Source: Pseudomonadota bacterium (lineage in GTDB: Bacteria > Pseudomonadota > Gammaproteobacteria > CALCKW01). Taken from it: a DNA stretch of 64,000 bases. Shown here one piece after another: positions 51,016 to 60,219 of this stretch. The notes under the pieces were generated by a model, which saw nothing but the letters and a program-made list of their open reading frames with translations, was not told where the DNA came from and did not search any database. The stretch lies in assembly GCA_039196715.1 (NCBI GenBank), contig JBCCUP010000010.1, positions 1-64,000 of the forward strand, read 5' to 3'. The position numbers and the translations under genes were made by a program. Within the stretch, counting starts at the first letter, position 1. Every line of letters begins with the position of its first letter.

Positions 51016-51579
51016 TCAGCGCAAGCGGACGCCGTCGGCGAGCCGGTAAATGGCACTTGGCGCGGCGGCGCCGCCGAGCTCGCCCGCGACCACCGCGTCG
51101 ACACCTTCGAGCGCATCAAGCTCGGCGTCGTCGCGGATCGCGGGTTCGCCACTGCGGTTGGCACTGGTCGACACCAGGGCATGGCCCAGCACGTCACAGA
51201 GCGCGCGGACGGTCGGGTGTGCGGACACGCGGACCGCAAGGGTGTCCCGGCCGCCGGTGACCAAACCGACAGCGGTAGGACGCGCTGGCACCACCCACGT
51301 GGTGTGGCCGGGCCACGTCGGCTCGACGAGCGCACGGGCGCGTGCGTCGAGCGGGGCAATCCACGCGTCCAGGTGTTCGGCAACACCCGCAACGAGGATC
51401 AGCCCCTTGTCCTCAGCGCGCGTTTTGGTTGCGAGGACGCGGCGCAGGGCGTCTGTGTTCGCCGGGTCACAACCGAGGCCGAAAACCGCCTCGGTGGGGT
51501 AGGCGATGACACCACTGGCACGCACGATGCGCGCCGCTTCGGCCACGTCGACGCGGGGCAGGGCGTCAGGAGCCGACAT
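51016..51579 (-). CDS. tsaC: Threonylcarbamoyl-AMP synthase TsaC
   Basis: A 187-residue YrdC/Sua5-domain protein that makes threonylcarbamoyl-AMP for t6A37 of ANN-decoding tRNAs. Marks are GVIAYPTEAVFGLGCDP, the block LATKTRAEDKGLILVAG, WPGHTTWVVPA, DTLAVRVSAHP and VSTSANRSGEPAIRDDAEL. It is of the short TsaC type without the Sua5 extension. Its start overlaps the topA end by 14 bp, so it is read from the topA transcript. Confidence 0.95.
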   Translation of the reverse strand: MSAPDALPRVDVAEAARIVRASGVIAYPTEAVFGLGCDPANTDALRRVLATKTRAEDKGLILVAGVAEHLDAWIAPLDARARALVEPTWPGHTTWVVPARPTAVGLVTGGRDTLAVRVSAHPTVRALCDVLGHALVSTSANRSGEPAIRDDAELDALEGVDAVVAGELGGAAAPSAIYRLADGVRLR

Positions 51580-54055
51580 CGCCCTCGGATTTGCTCGCCG
51601 CAGCGACCTTCTTCGAAGCGACTTTCTTTGCAGCGGTTTTCTTCTTTGCCCCGGCTTTCTTCTTGGCGGTCGCCTTCTTCTTCGCCGCGGTTTTCTTCGC
51701 CGGCGCCTTGGCAGCGACCTTCTTCGCCGCGACCTTCTTGCCGCGTTTCTCCGGCGCCTCGGCGATCATCTTCTCGGCGGTGGCGAGGTCCATGGCCTTG
51801 AGGGCAACGAGGTCCTCCTTGAGCTCTTTGGGCAGCTTGGCGTTCTTCACCCCGTCACTGAGGTACGGGCCCCAGCGGCCGTTCAGCAACTGGATGTCTG
51901 TGCCCTCGAACTTCTTGATCACGCGGTTGCGGTCGGTCTCCTGCTTCTCGGCGACCAGTTCGCGGGCGCGCGCCTCGGTGATGGTGTACGGATCGTCTTC
52001 CTTGATCGAGGCGTACTTCACCTTGTCGTCGTCGCTGCAATGAAACTTCACGTACGGGCCGAAGCGGCCGATCGCCACCGAAATCTTGTCGTCGCCCTCG
52101 CCGAAGTGCCGCGGCAGGTCGAACAGCTTGAGCGCGTCCTCGAGCGTGATCGAGTCCATCTTCTGGCCGGGTTTCAGGCCAGCGAAGGTCGGCTTCTCCT
52201 CGTCGTCGCGGGTGCCGATCTGCACGAACGCGCCGTAGCGCCCAATGCGCACGCTGATCGGTTTGCCGGTCTTGGGGTCGGTGCCGAGCTCGCGCGCCTG
52301 CACCGCTTCGTCCCGTGAGACGGTCTCTTCCTTTTCGTTCACCTGCCGGATGAACGGGTGCCAGAAATCGCGCATCAGCGGCACCCAGTCCTTCTCCCCG
52401 CGCGACACCGCATCGAGCTCGTCCTCGAGGTTGGCGGTGAAGTCGTAGTCGACGTAGCGGGTGAAATGCTTGGCGAGGAACCGGTGCACGACCCGACCGA
52501 CGTCGGTCGGGATGAACCGGCGGCCATCCATCTCGACGTAATCGCGGTGCTGCAAGGTGCTGATGATGGCGGCGTAGGTCGAGGGCCGGCCGATGCCGTG
52601 TTCCTCGAGCGCCTTCACCAGGCTCGCCTCCGAGTAGCGCGGTGGCGGCTCGGTGAAGTGCTGGCCGAGTTTGATGTCGTCGAGCGACACCGTCTCGCCC
52701 TCGGTCATCGGCGGCAGACGCTTTTCGTCTTCGTCGTCCGACTTGGCGTCATCGGTGCCCTCCATGTAGACCGCCATGAAACCCGGGTGGCGGATGGTGG
52801 AGCCGCTCGCGCGGAAGCTGTTCCGAGCGTCGGCCGCGAGGTCGACCGACACCTGATCGAGCGTGGCGTAAATCATCTGGCTGGCCACGGTCCGGCGCCA
52901 GATAATGGTGTAGAGCTTGAGCTGATCGGGCTGCAACACGCTCTTGAGCTCTTCGGGCGTGCGCGTCGCGTTGGTCGGCCGGATGGCCTCGTGCGCCTCC
53001 TGGGCGTTCTTGCTCTTGGTCTTGTAGACGTTCGGCGTCTCGGGCACGTTGTCGTCGCCGTAGCGCTCGGCGATGTACCCGCGGATTTCGGCCACCGCCT
53101 CGTTGGCGAGGTTCACCGAGTCGGTTCGCATGTAGGTGATCAGGCCGGTGACTTCACCGCCGATGTCGATGCCCTCGTACAGCTGCTGTGCGACGCGCAT
53201 CGAGCGGCTGGCCGAGAAGCCGAGTTTGCGCACCGCCTCCTGTTGCATGGTCGAGGTGGTGAAAGGCGGCGCCGGGTTGCGCTTGCGTTGTTTCTTCTCG
53301 ACCTTGGCCACGGTCAGTGTGCCGCTGGCGGCGGCGTTGATCGCATCCTTGACCGATTGGGCGCGCTCGCCATCGGTGATCGTGAACTGCTTGACGCGCT
53401 CGCCCTCGAGGGTGTGCAGGCGCGCGCCGAACGCCCCTTTTTCGTTGTGCACGGCGGCTTCGACCGACCAGTACTCCTGCGCCACGAAGGCCTCGATCTC
53501 GTCTTCGCGCTCGCAGATCATGCGCAGCGCGGGGCTCTGCACCCGACCGGCCGACAGACCGCGGCGAATCTTCTTCCACAGCAGCGGCGACAGGTTGAAA
53601 CCGACCAGGTAGTCGAGCGCGCGCCGCGCCTGCTGCGCGTTGACGAGATCGAAACTGATTTCGCGCGGCTGTGCCACCGCTTCGCGCACCGCTGCTTTGG
53701 TGATCTGGTAGAACACCACGCGCTTGGGTGGCGCGATGCCCTCGAGCAGACCGCGTTCGCGCAACTCCTCGACAAGGTGCCAACTGATGGCCTCGCCTTC
53801 GCGGTCCGGGTCAGTCGCGAGCAGCAGGTGGTCGGACTTCTTCAGCAGCTTTGCGATGGCCTGGATGTGCTTTTCCTTGTCCTCGATGGTCTGGTAGCGC
53901 ATGCGGAAGTCGGCGTCCGGATCCACCGCGCCTTCCTTGGGCACCAGGTCACGCACGTGGCCATAGGACGCGAGCACCTCGTAGTCGTTGCCGAGGTACT
54001 TCTTGATCGTCTTGCCCTTGGCAGGTGACTCAACGATGACGAGGCTTTTGCTCAT
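51566..54055 (-). CDS. topA: DNA topoisomerase I (type IA)
   Basis: An 829-residue enzyme that relaxes negative supercoils. The Toprim domain starts SKSLVIVESPAKGKTIKKYL and carries LLLATDPDREGEAISWHL. The active tyrosine is in TGLITYMRTDSVNLANEA. Later come GIGRPSTYAAIISTLQHRDY and RRFIPTDVGRVVHRFLAKHF. The C-terminus has short Toprim C-terminal repeats (RIGRYGAFVQIG, IGRFGPYVKFH, NGRWGPYLSDG) but no tetracysteine zinc fingers, unlike E. coli. It ends in about 65 Lys/Ala-rich residues of histone-H1-like type. ATG 54055 has GGAAAGAG upstream. Confidence 0.96.
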   Translation of the reverse strand: MSKSLVIVESPAKGKTIKKYLGNDYEVLASYGHVRDLVPKEGAVDPDADFRMRYQTIEDKEKHIQAIAKLLKKSDHLLLATDPDREGEAISWHLVEELRERGLLEGIAPPKRVVFYQITKAAVREAVAQPREISFDLVNAQQARRALDYLVGFNLSPLLWKKIRRGLSAGRVQSPALRMICEREDEIEAFVAQEYWSVEAAVHNEKGAFGARLHTLEGERVKQFTITDGERAQSVKDAINAAASGTLTVAKVEKKQRKRNPAPPFTTSTMQQEAVRKLGFSASRSMRVAQQLYEGIDIGGEVTGLITYMRTDSVNLANEAVAEIRGYIAERYGDDNVPETPNVYKTKSKNAQEAHEAIRPTNATRTPEELKSVLQPDQLKLYTIIWRRTVASQMIYATLDQVSVDLAADARNSFRASGSTIRHPGFMAVYMEGTDDAKSDDEDEKRLPPMTEGETVSLDDIKLGQHFTEPPPRYSEASLVKALEEHGIGRPSTYAAIISTLQHRDYVEMDGRRFIPTDVGRVVHRFLAKHFTRYVDYDFTANLEDELDAVSRGEKDWVPLMRDFWHPFIRQVNEKEETVSRDEAVQARELGTDPKTGKPISVRIGRYGAFVQIGTRDDEEKPTFAGLKPGQKMDSITLEDALKLFDLPRHFGEGDDKISVAIGRFGPYVKFHCSDDDKVKYASIKEDDPYTITEARARELVAEKQETDRNRVIKKFEGTDIQLLNGRWGPYLSDGVKNAKLPKELKEDLVALKAMDLATAEKMIAEAPEKRGKKVAAKKVAAKAPAKKTAAKKKATAKKKAGAKKKTAAKKVASKKVAAASKSEGDVGS
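51590..51750 (-). repeat. Low-complexity Lys/Ala repeat encoding the TopA tail
   Basis: The DNA here is an imperfect tandem of AAGAAG and GCC/GCG-type codons and translates to repeated AAKK, AKKK and KKVA units (for example KKTAAKKKATAKKKAGAKKK). Such tracts expand and contract easily. The basic tail probably adds non-specific DNA binding to topoisomerase I. Confidence 0.75.
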
Positions 54056-54250
54056 GCTCTTTCCGGTGTGGGGCGCGGTACTCGGCCCCGGTGTAATCGT
54101 TTGTGTGCCCGGTGTATGGGGCCGTTGCAGCGCGATCCAAGGTGTTTGGCGCGGCGACAAACACGGGGCAGATGCCGGCGGAGCATACCGGTGGGAGTGC
54201 CGAGCCGTCCACGATCCCTGTGTCTGAGGCAGGTGAATCCGCGGTCTGAG

Positions 54251-55402
54251 TCAAGCGTCAATCGTGCCGACGGCGGCGTTTTGGCGGCTGAAGCGCCCAT
54301 CTTTCTCGCGGCACACGTGCCCGCCGAGTTCGAGCAGCAGCAGCATCGATGACACGTTCGCAACCGAGTCCCCCGTGCGGGTGACCAGCGTGTCGACGCT
54401 GAGCGTGTCGTGTCCGAGGCAGTGCAACAGGTGTCGGTGCGCGTCTGGCAGCGCGGTGCCGGCCGGTTCGGCGTCCGCGTTCGAGGTGACGCGCTCGGCG
54501 TCTGCACCGGGTGTGAGGTGTCCGGAGCTGGCCGCGAGTGCCGGGCCGATGTCCTCGAGTACGTCGGCGCTGCACTCGACCAGCTTCGCACCCTCGCGAA
54601 TCAAGCGGTGGCAGCCACGCGCCATCGGGTTGTGGATCGAGCCCGGGATGGCCATGACGGATCGACCCTGCTCGCCCGCCTGGCGGGCCGTGATCAGTGA
54701 GCCGCTGCGCACCGCTGCCTCGACCACCAGAACGCCCAGCGAAACCGCACTGATAAGACGGTTGCGACGCGGAAAATGGTGCGGCCTTGGCGCGGTGCCG
54801 AGTGGAAATTCGCTGATCAGCACGCCCTGTTGGGCGATGTCGTGGGCCAGTGCGCGGTTGGCTGCGGGGTACACGCGGTCGGCCCCGGTGCCGACCACGG
54901 CCAGGGTCATGCCGCCGGCGTCGAGTGCGCCCCGGTGCGCCGCGGCGTCGATGCCCGCGGCGAGGCCGCTGACCACCACGAGCCCGCGTACTGCGAGGTC
55001 TGCGGCGAACGAACGGGCGTTTTCCTCGCCGCCCCGACTCGGGTTGCGGCTGCCGACGACGGCGATCTTCGGTGGGGCGAGCAGGTCGAGGTCACCCCGT
55101 GCCCAGAGCACGAGCGGCGCGTCGTCGAGTGCGGAGAGGCCCCGTGGGTAGGCCGGGTGTTCGCAACTCAGCAGGTGGCAGTCGGACGCCTTGGCCCAGT
55201 CGGTGTCCGCCGCACACTCGGACGCGGCGAGTGCGCGCCAGGCCACGACGTCGCCCGCCGGAAACCCGGCGGCGATCAACGTGCGGTCGTCGGCCCCGGC
55301 AAGGCGGTCGAGTCCGCCGAGCTGGTGCACCAGTGCGTGTTTGTCGTGGGCACTGTGGCCCGGCAGGCGGTGCAGCGCGACAGCGGCGAGTTCAGGCGTC
55401 AT
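54251..55402 (-). CDS. dprA: DNA-processing protein DprA
   Basis: A 383-residue DprA (Smf), which protects incoming single-stranded DNA and loads RecA during natural transformation. An N-terminal SAM-like region precedes the Rossmann core with IAVVGSRNPSRGGEENARSF, VVVSGLAAGIDAAAHRGALD, LAVVGTGADRVYPAANRAL, the block HHFPRRNRLISAVSLGVLVV and SGSLITARQAGEQGRSVMA. The C-terminal winged-helix (DML1-like) part is TLSVDTLVTRTGDSVANVSS. The ATG at 55402 is the family start. Its own 100-bp leader contains a strong hairpin. Confidence 0.95.
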   Translation of the reverse strand: MTPELAAVALHRLPGHSAHDKHALVHQLGGLDRLAGADDRTLIAAGFPAGDVVAWRALAASECAADTDWAKASDCHLLSCEHPAYPRGLSALDDAPLVLWARGDLDLLAPPKIAVVGSRNPSRGGEENARSFAADLAVRGLVVVSGLAAGIDAAAHRGALDAGGMTLAVVGTGADRVYPAANRALAHDIAQQGVLISEFPLGTAPRPHHFPRRNRLISAVSLGVLVVEAAVRSGSLITARQAGEQGRSVMAIPGSIHNPMARGCHRLIREGAKLVECSADVLEDIGPALAASSGHLTPGADAERVTSNADAEPAGTALPDAHRHLLHCLGHDTLSVDTLVTRTGDSVANVSSMLLLLELGGHVCREKDGRFSRQNAAVGTIDA

Positions 55403-55455
55403 GACACGAGTATACGGCCGGTCGAAGCCGCCGCCGCACGCGCTGCCCAAACGCT

Positions 55456-55479
55456 CACGGCCCGCGGGTGCGGGCCGTG
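55456..55479 (-). terminator. Strong hairpin between the LysM gene and dprA
   Basis: Perfect 10-bp stem CACGGCCCGC / GCGGGCCGTG around a 4-base loop, starting about 24 bp after the LysM-protein stop on the minus strand. The T-tract is poor (GTTTG some bases later). It can act as a terminator or transcript-stabilising end for the LysM gene, or modulate dprA expression. Confidence 0.5.
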
Positions 55480-55502
55480 TTGCACGCGCGATGCGGTTCG
55501 GT

Positions 55503-56708
55503 TCAGAAACCCTGGAACGAGTCGTACAGGTCGATCGGCATCTGCGCCTCGAGGATCATCGCGTAGCTGACCCAATCGAAGGACTGGAACACGATCGCGA
55601 CACCCTTGCGCTGGCTCGGCAGAGTCACGCGGTCCGGCGTCCTAGGGTTCAGGGTCTTGTCGAGCATCTTGCGCTCGCGGCCCATGAGCTCGACCATGCT
55701 GCCGGCCTGGAGCCCGTCCTGTGCGCCGCGGTTGAACACCACAACCTGGTACTGACCCGCTTTCGAGAGCGCGTCGACCAGCGAGATGATGGTGCCTCGC
55801 ATGTTGCCCTTGACCAGAATCGGCTTGAGGTCGCGGTAGGTCGCGTCCCCTTCGTACTTGGTCAGGCGGTCGCCGCGCAGCACCTCGCGGCCGGTCTTGA
55901 TCAGCTGCAACGTGCTCGGGTCGCCGAAGTACTGCACCTGGGCTTCGCCGGTGTGCAGGGCCTCGTAGCCGAGGATTTCGTTGGTGTCGGGGTCGATCAA
56001 CGGCTTGTTGGGACGCAGTACGTGGTAGATCGATTCCGACTCGTCGGTGATGCCGCGCACGTAGATCGAATCCGGTGCGGCACTGATCACGCGGCCCTGG
56101 GTGTTGGCCAGCACGTACGGCGCCGCGTCGAGGGTTTGCTTGCTCACCACCCGCGGCTTGGCGTCGAAGTTCTTCAGCACGTCGGCGGCGATCACCGGCA
56201 CGGCCTGCTCGAGTTCGGCTTCGCGGACGCGGGGCTGCAGAATCGTCTTGCCACGCTTGCCGCGGTGTATCGACAGCACGGGTTTGCCGTCGACCATGCG
56301 CAGCCCGATCTTGTCGCCCGGGAAAATCAGGTGGGGGTCGGCAATCTGCGGGTTCTGGTGCCAGATCTCGGGCCAGGTGTAGGCGTCCTCGAGAAAATGG
56401 GCTGCGATGTCCCACAGCGTGTCGTGTTTCTGCACCGTATAGGTGTCCGGCGCGTCTTCGCGCAGCACGACCTCATCCGGGTTGCGCTTGAGTGCGGCGG
56501 TGCGCGGGACATCCGACTCCGTGGTCGGCGCGACGACGATCGCAATGTCCTCGGCGCTGGGCAGCTCCGCGATGGGCTCGTCGGCGGGGGCGGTTTCCCA
56601 CAACGCGCAACCGCTGAGGCTGAACACGGCGGCAATCGAGGCGGCTGCGAGAGTGAGGCGCAGTCTGCGGCGTGTCGCGGAGACCTGCGGGTGCGTGAAA
56701 GTGGCCAT
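55503..56708 (-). CDS. LysM-domain lipoprotein
   Basis: A 401-residue protein with an arginine-rich N-terminus, hydrophobic segment and lipobox SLSGC (about residue 34). One LysM domain (about residues 89-140) reads YTVQKHDTLWDIAAHFLEDA, then YTWPEIWHQNPQIADPHLIF and PGDKIGL; it binds peptidoglycan. The large C-terminal region (KPRVVSKQTLDAAPYVLANT, ISLVDALSKAGQYQVVVFNR) is typical of the gammaproteobacterial LysM protein encoded next to dprA and def. It probably sits in the envelope with a structural role. Divergent from def, 160 bp away. Confidence 0.9.
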   Translation of the reverse strand: MATFTHPQVSATRRRLRLTLAAASIAAVFSLSGCALWETAPADEPIAELPSAEDIAIVVAPTTESDVPRTAALKRNPDEVVLREDAPDTYTVQKHDTLWDIAAHFLEDAYTWPEIWHQNPQIADPHLIFPGDKIGLRMVDGKPVLSIHRGKRGKTILQPRVREAELEQAVPVIAADVLKNFDAKPRVVSKQTLDAAPYVLANTQGRVISAAPDSIYVRGITDESESIYHVLRPNKPLIDPDTNEILGYEALHTGEAQVQYFGDPSTLQLIKTGREVLRGDRLTKYEGDATYRDLKPILVKGNMRGTIISLVDALSKAGQYQVVVFNRGAQDGLQAGSMVELMGRERKMLDKTLNPRTPDRVTLPSQRKGVAIVFQSFDWVSYAMILEAQMPIDLYDSFQGF

Positions 56709-56867
56709 GCGTCGTTTCTAATCCTGCGTGTTGGATGTATGCAGCGCCCTGTGCGCGATACAATGCACGGCTGACAGGCTGACCGTGCGGGGTCCAGGTG
56801 CGTTTGCTGCTCGAAACCCTCGCAAATGCGATGCCTGAATCGCGCGTTCCCTCAAATTGGTAGTCTC

Positions 56868-57371
56868 ATGGCGCTTCTCGACATCCTTGTGGTTCCCGAT
56901 CCGCGGTTGCGGAAAACGGCGCGGCCGGTGTCCGATGTGGATGACGTCGTCAGGCAGTTGACGGACGACATGCTCGAGACCATGTACGACGCGCCGGGCA
57001 TCGGCCTGGCCGCCACCCAGGTGAACGTGCACAAACGGGTTGTGGTCATCGACCTCTCCGAAGACAAGTCTGATGCCATGGTGCTGATCAACCCCGAAAT
57101 CGTCGCACGCGATGGCGAGGCGCAAATGCAGGAGGGGTGCTTGTCGATTCCGGGTATTTTCGAGGACGTCAGCCGCTCGGCGCAGGTCACGGTCAGCGCC
57201 CTGGACCGCACCGGCGCGCGCTTTGAACGCACCGCAGACGGGCTCCTCGCGGCGTGCATCCAGCACGAGATCGATCACCTCGACGGCAAGCTCTTTCTCG
57301 ACTACCTCTCGCCGCTGAAGCGCAACCGCATCGTCAAGAAGATGGAAAAGCAGCAGCGCGGCGGGCGCTGA
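56868..57371 (+). CDS. def: Peptide deformylase
   Basis: A 167-residue metalloenzyme that removes the formyl group from nascent proteins. The three signature motifs are intact: [21 protein letters not shown] with the metal Cys, and [18 protein letters not shown] with HExxH. The ATG at 56868 gives the normal [15 protein letters not shown] opening. fmt starts 4 bp downstream, so formylation and deformylation are co-expressed. Confidence 0.97.
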   Translation: MALLDILVVPDPRLRKTARPVSDVDDVVRQLTDDMLETMYDAPGIGLAATQVNVHKRVVVIDLSEDKSDAMVLINPEIVARDGEAQMQEGCLSIPGIFEDVSRSAQVTVSALDRTGARFERTADGLLAACIQHEIDHLDGKLFLDYLSPLKRNRIVKKMEKQQRGGR

Positions 57372-57375
57372 GCGC

Positions 57376-58308
57376 GTGCGGGTCGTCTTCGCCGGGACAC
57401 CGGATTTCGCCGTCCCGACCTTCGACGCGTTGCGGGCGGCCGGGCACGAACTCGTCGGCTGCTACACCCAGCCGGACCGCCCGGCGGGGCGGGGTCGTGC
57501 GCCGCGCGCCAGTCCGGTCAAGCAGGCCGCGCTGGACGCAGGTGTGGCGGTCTTTCAACCGCCCTCGGTCAAGGGCCCTGAGGCGCAGGCGGCCTTGGCC
57601 GAGCTGAACCCCGAGATCATGGTGGTCGTGGCCTACGGCCTGCTGCTGCCGCGCACGATTCTCGACACGCCGGCGTTCGGCTGCGTCAATGTGCACGCGT
57701 CTCTGTTGCCGCGCTGGCGCGGGGCGGCGCCGATCCAGCGTGCCATCCTCGCCGGCGATACGGAGTCGGGCGTCTGCGTCATGCAGATGGAAGCGGGGCT
57801 CGACACCGGGCCGGTCTGGTCGCGCTGGCGCTGTCCCCTCGACGGTCGGGAAACGGCCACAGCGCTGCACGACACACTGGCCGAGGCCGGTGCCGCGCTG
57901 CTGGTCGAGACGTTGCCTGAGATCGCCGCCGGTGCGCGGACACCCGAGGCCCAGGACGACAGCAGGGCGACCTACGCGCACAAACTGGAAAAGGGCGAGG
58001 CCCGCATCGACTGGCGCGACCCGGCTGACGCCGTCGCGCGCCAGGTCATGGCCTTCAACGCCTGGCCGGTCGCGCAGTGCTCCGGGCCGGACGGGGTGAT
58101 CCGCGTCTGGCTGGCGCGCGCGCGCGCGCAGGGGGCATTGCCACCGGGCGCGCCGGGCGCCGTGCTCGCCGAGGACGCCGACGGCGTGGTGGTGCAAACC
58201 GGTGAGGGTGTGTTGGCGATCACCCGGTTGCAGTTGCCCGGCAAGCGTCAGCTCAGCGCGGCGGAGTTTGTCAACGGTCGATCGCTGCTCGGTCACACGC
58301 TGGCGTGA
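57376..58308 (+). CDS. fmt: Methionyl-tRNA formyltransferase
   Basis: A 310-residue enzyme formylating Met-tRNAfMet with 10-formyl-THF. Catalytic-domain motifs are VVFAGTPDFAVPTFDALRAA at the start, VVVAYGLLLPRTIL, the HxSLLP block NVHASLLPRWRGAAPIQRAI and MQMEAGLDTGPV. The C-terminal tRNA-binding domain has WRDPADAVARQVMAFNAWP. GTG start; overlaps rsmB by GTGA. Confidence 0.97.
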   Translation: MRVVFAGTPDFAVPTFDALRAAGHELVGCYTQPDRPAGRGRAPRASPVKQAALDAGVAVFQPPSVKGPEAQAALAELNPEIMVVVAYGLLLPRTILDTPAFGCVNVHASLLPRWRGAAPIQRAILAGDTESGVCVMQMEAGLDTGPVWSRWRCPLDGRETATALHDTLAEAGAALLVETLPEIAAGARTPEAQDDSRATYAHKLEKGEARIDWRDPADAVARQVMAFNAWPVAQCSGPDGVIRVWLARARAQGALPPGAPGAVLAEDADGVVVQTGEGVLAITRLQLPGKRQLSAAEFVNGRSLLGHTLA

Positions 58309-59633
58309 ACACACACGCGCCCGATCCGGTTCGCCAGCACGCCTGTCTGGCGCTCGATGCCGTGTTGCGCGAGGGGCGGTCACTCGAGTCCGCTTTGCCC
58401 GACGGTGAACTCGCGGGCGCCGCACGACGCCGGTGCCGCGCTCTGGTGTACGCGGGGTGTCGCTGGCAACCACGCCTCGATGCGGTCATCCGACGGCTGC
58501 TGAGCCGGCCGCTGCGACGGCGTGACCGGCGGGTCGGCAGCGTTGTGCTGCTGGCCCTGACCGAGCTCGAGTACGTCGACGGCGCGCCACACGCGGTCGT
58601 CGACGACGCCGTCCGGCTCACCGGGGCGCTCGGCCACGCGCCTTTGCGCGGTCTGGTCAACGCCGTTTTGCGGCGCTTTCTGCGCGAGCGCGTGTCGCTG
58701 CTTGCGGCGGTCGACAGCGACCCGGCCGCCGCCGCCGCGCACCCGGCCTGGTTGTACGCGACGCTCGAACGGGATTGGCCGGCGTCGGTTCACGCAATCG
58801 CGGAAGCCAACAACGCGCGCGCGCCGATGACGCTGCGGGTCGCGGCGACAGACGACCGGGACGCCTACCGCGCGCGTCTCGCGGCGCAGGGGCTGGTGGC
58901 GACACCGGGCCCAGGTGCCAGCGACCTCGTGCTCGCTTCGCCGGTCGACGTGGCTGAACTGCCGTATTTCGAGCACGGCGCCTGCTCGGTGCAGGACAGC
59001 GCGGCGCAATTCGCGGCCCAGCTGCTCGCGCCGCGCGCCGGCGAGCGGGTGCTGGACGCCTGCGCGGCGCCCGGTGGCAAGACGGGTCACCTGCTCGAAC
59101 TGGGCGGGGAGGCACTGGCCCTGACGGCGCTCGACGCGTCGTCTGCCCGCCTGGCGCGGGTCTCGGACACCGTGCGACGGCTCGGCTGCGAGGGCGTCAC
59201 GGTGCAGGCGGCCGACGCGAGCGAACCTGCGCAGTGGTGGGACGGCGTGCCCTTTGACGGCGTGCTGCTCGATGCGCCTTGCAGCGGCCTCGGTGTGGTC
59301 CGGCGACATCCCGATATCAAGGTGTTGCGTCGGCCCACCGACATCGAGGCGCTGGCCGCGGTGCAGGCGCGGTTGCTCGACGCGCTGTGGCCGCTGCTGA
59401 AACCCGGCGGCAGGTTGCTGTACGCGACCTGTTCGACCGTGCGGCGCGAGAACGACGAGCAGGTCGAACGCTTCCTCGACCGCACGGTGGACGCGGTGCC
59501 GGCCACGCTCGAATTGCCTGTGGGCCGCGTGTCCGGACCGGGTTGGCAGATATTCCCGGGTGAAATGGGGTGCGACGGCTTTTATTATGCGCTCATGCAC
59601 CGCAGCCCGGTTCAGACTGCGCACCATGACTAA
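58305..59633 (+). CDS. rsmB: 16S rRNA (cytosine-967-C5)-methyltransferase RsmB
   Basis: A 442-residue RsmB. The N-terminal NusB-like domain (QHACLALDAVLREGRSLESA, the late part LRGLVNAVLRRFLRER) is followed by the SAM-dependent methyltransferase: SVQDSAAQFAAQLLAPRAGE, DACAAPGGKTGHLLEL, catalytic DAPCSGLGVVRRHPDIK and the second cysteine in LYATCSTVRREN. The GTG at 58305 overlaps fmt. It ends 8 bp inside the DUF4390 gene. Confidence 0.96.
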   Translation: MNTHAPDPVRQHACLALDAVLREGRSLESALPDGELAGAARRRCRALVYAGCRWQPRLDAVIRRLLSRPLRRRDRRVGSVVLLALTELEYVDGAPHAVVDDAVRLTGALGHAPLRGLVNAVLRRFLRERVSLLAAVDSDPAAAAAHPAWLYATLERDWPASVHAIAEANNARAPMTLRVAATDDRDAYRARLAAQGLVATPGPGASDLVLASPVDVAELPYFEHGACSVQDSAAQFAAQLLAPRAGERVLDACAAPGGKTGHLLELGGEALALTALDASSARLARVSDTVRRLGCEGVTVQAADASEPAQWWDGVPFDGVLLDAPCSGLGVVRRHPDIKVLRRPTDIEALAAVQARLLDALWPLLKPGGRLLYATCSTVRRENDEQVERFLDRTVDAVPATLELPVGRVSGPGWQIFPGEMGCDGFYYALMHRSPVQTAHHD

Positions 59634-60219
59634 CCTGCGCCGCCGCCGCACTTCGACACCCGGACACTGGCCCTGGCTGTGTGCCTGTGCGTTGGCGTTC
59701 CTGCTCCTGGCGGGGTCCGCGCGCGCCGACGAGGGGCGCGTGGAGTACCGCTCGCTGGTCTCCTACGTGATCGACGGCGACGTCATGCTCGAGAGTGACG
59801 TGAGCGTGCGGCTCAGCGGGCTCACCCGGGCGGCGCTGCAAAGTGGGGTGGCACTTGAATTCGATGTCGAAATCGACGTCATCCGACAACGCAGCTTCTG
59901 GCCCGACCTGACCCTGCGCCGGTACCAGATCCCGGTCCGTCTCAGCTACCAGGACCTGACACGCAGTTACCGGCTCGAGCGACTCAACTCGGGCCAGCGC
60001 GCCAGCTTCCCCGACCTCGACACCGCGCTCGACGCCGTGGCGCAGCTGCGCGACGTGGTGCTGATTCCCGACGACCAGCTCAGCCGGCCCGGCCGCTACT
60101 ACGGTGTCATGCGGGTGCAGCTCGACCTCGACGCGCTGCCGTCACCCCTGCGAACGCAGGCGTATTTCTCGCGGGCGTGGACCCTGAAGAACGGTGAGCA
60201 GACGTGGCCACTCCGGTGA
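59626..60219 (+). CDS. DUF4390 family exported protein
   Basis: A 197-residue protein with an N-terminal signal (WLCACALAFLLLAGSARADE) and a beta-rich mature part (YRSLVSYVIDGDVMLESDVS, RYQIPVRLSYQDLTRSYRLE and the end TQAYFSRAWTLKNGEQTW). It fits DUF4390, regularly found between rsmB and ntrY in gammaproteobacteria, suggesting a link to NtrY sensing, though none is proven. The ATG at 59626 overlaps rsmB, and its end overlaps ntrY by 16 bp. Confidence 0.88.
   Translation: MTNLRRRRTSTPGHWPWLCACALAFLLLAGSARADEGRVEYRSLVSYVIDGDVMLESDVSVRLSGLTRAALQSGVALEFDVEIDVIRQRSFWPDLTLRRYQIPVRLSYQDLTRSYRLERLNSGQRASFPDLDTALDAVAQLRDVVLIPDDQLSRPGRYYGVMRVQLDLDALPSPLRTQAYFSRAWTLKNGEQTWPLR

Noticed and set aside
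52358-54028. Long plus-strand open frame opposite topA
   Set aside because: It mirrors conserved topoisomerase I coding sequence and shows no domain or start signal.
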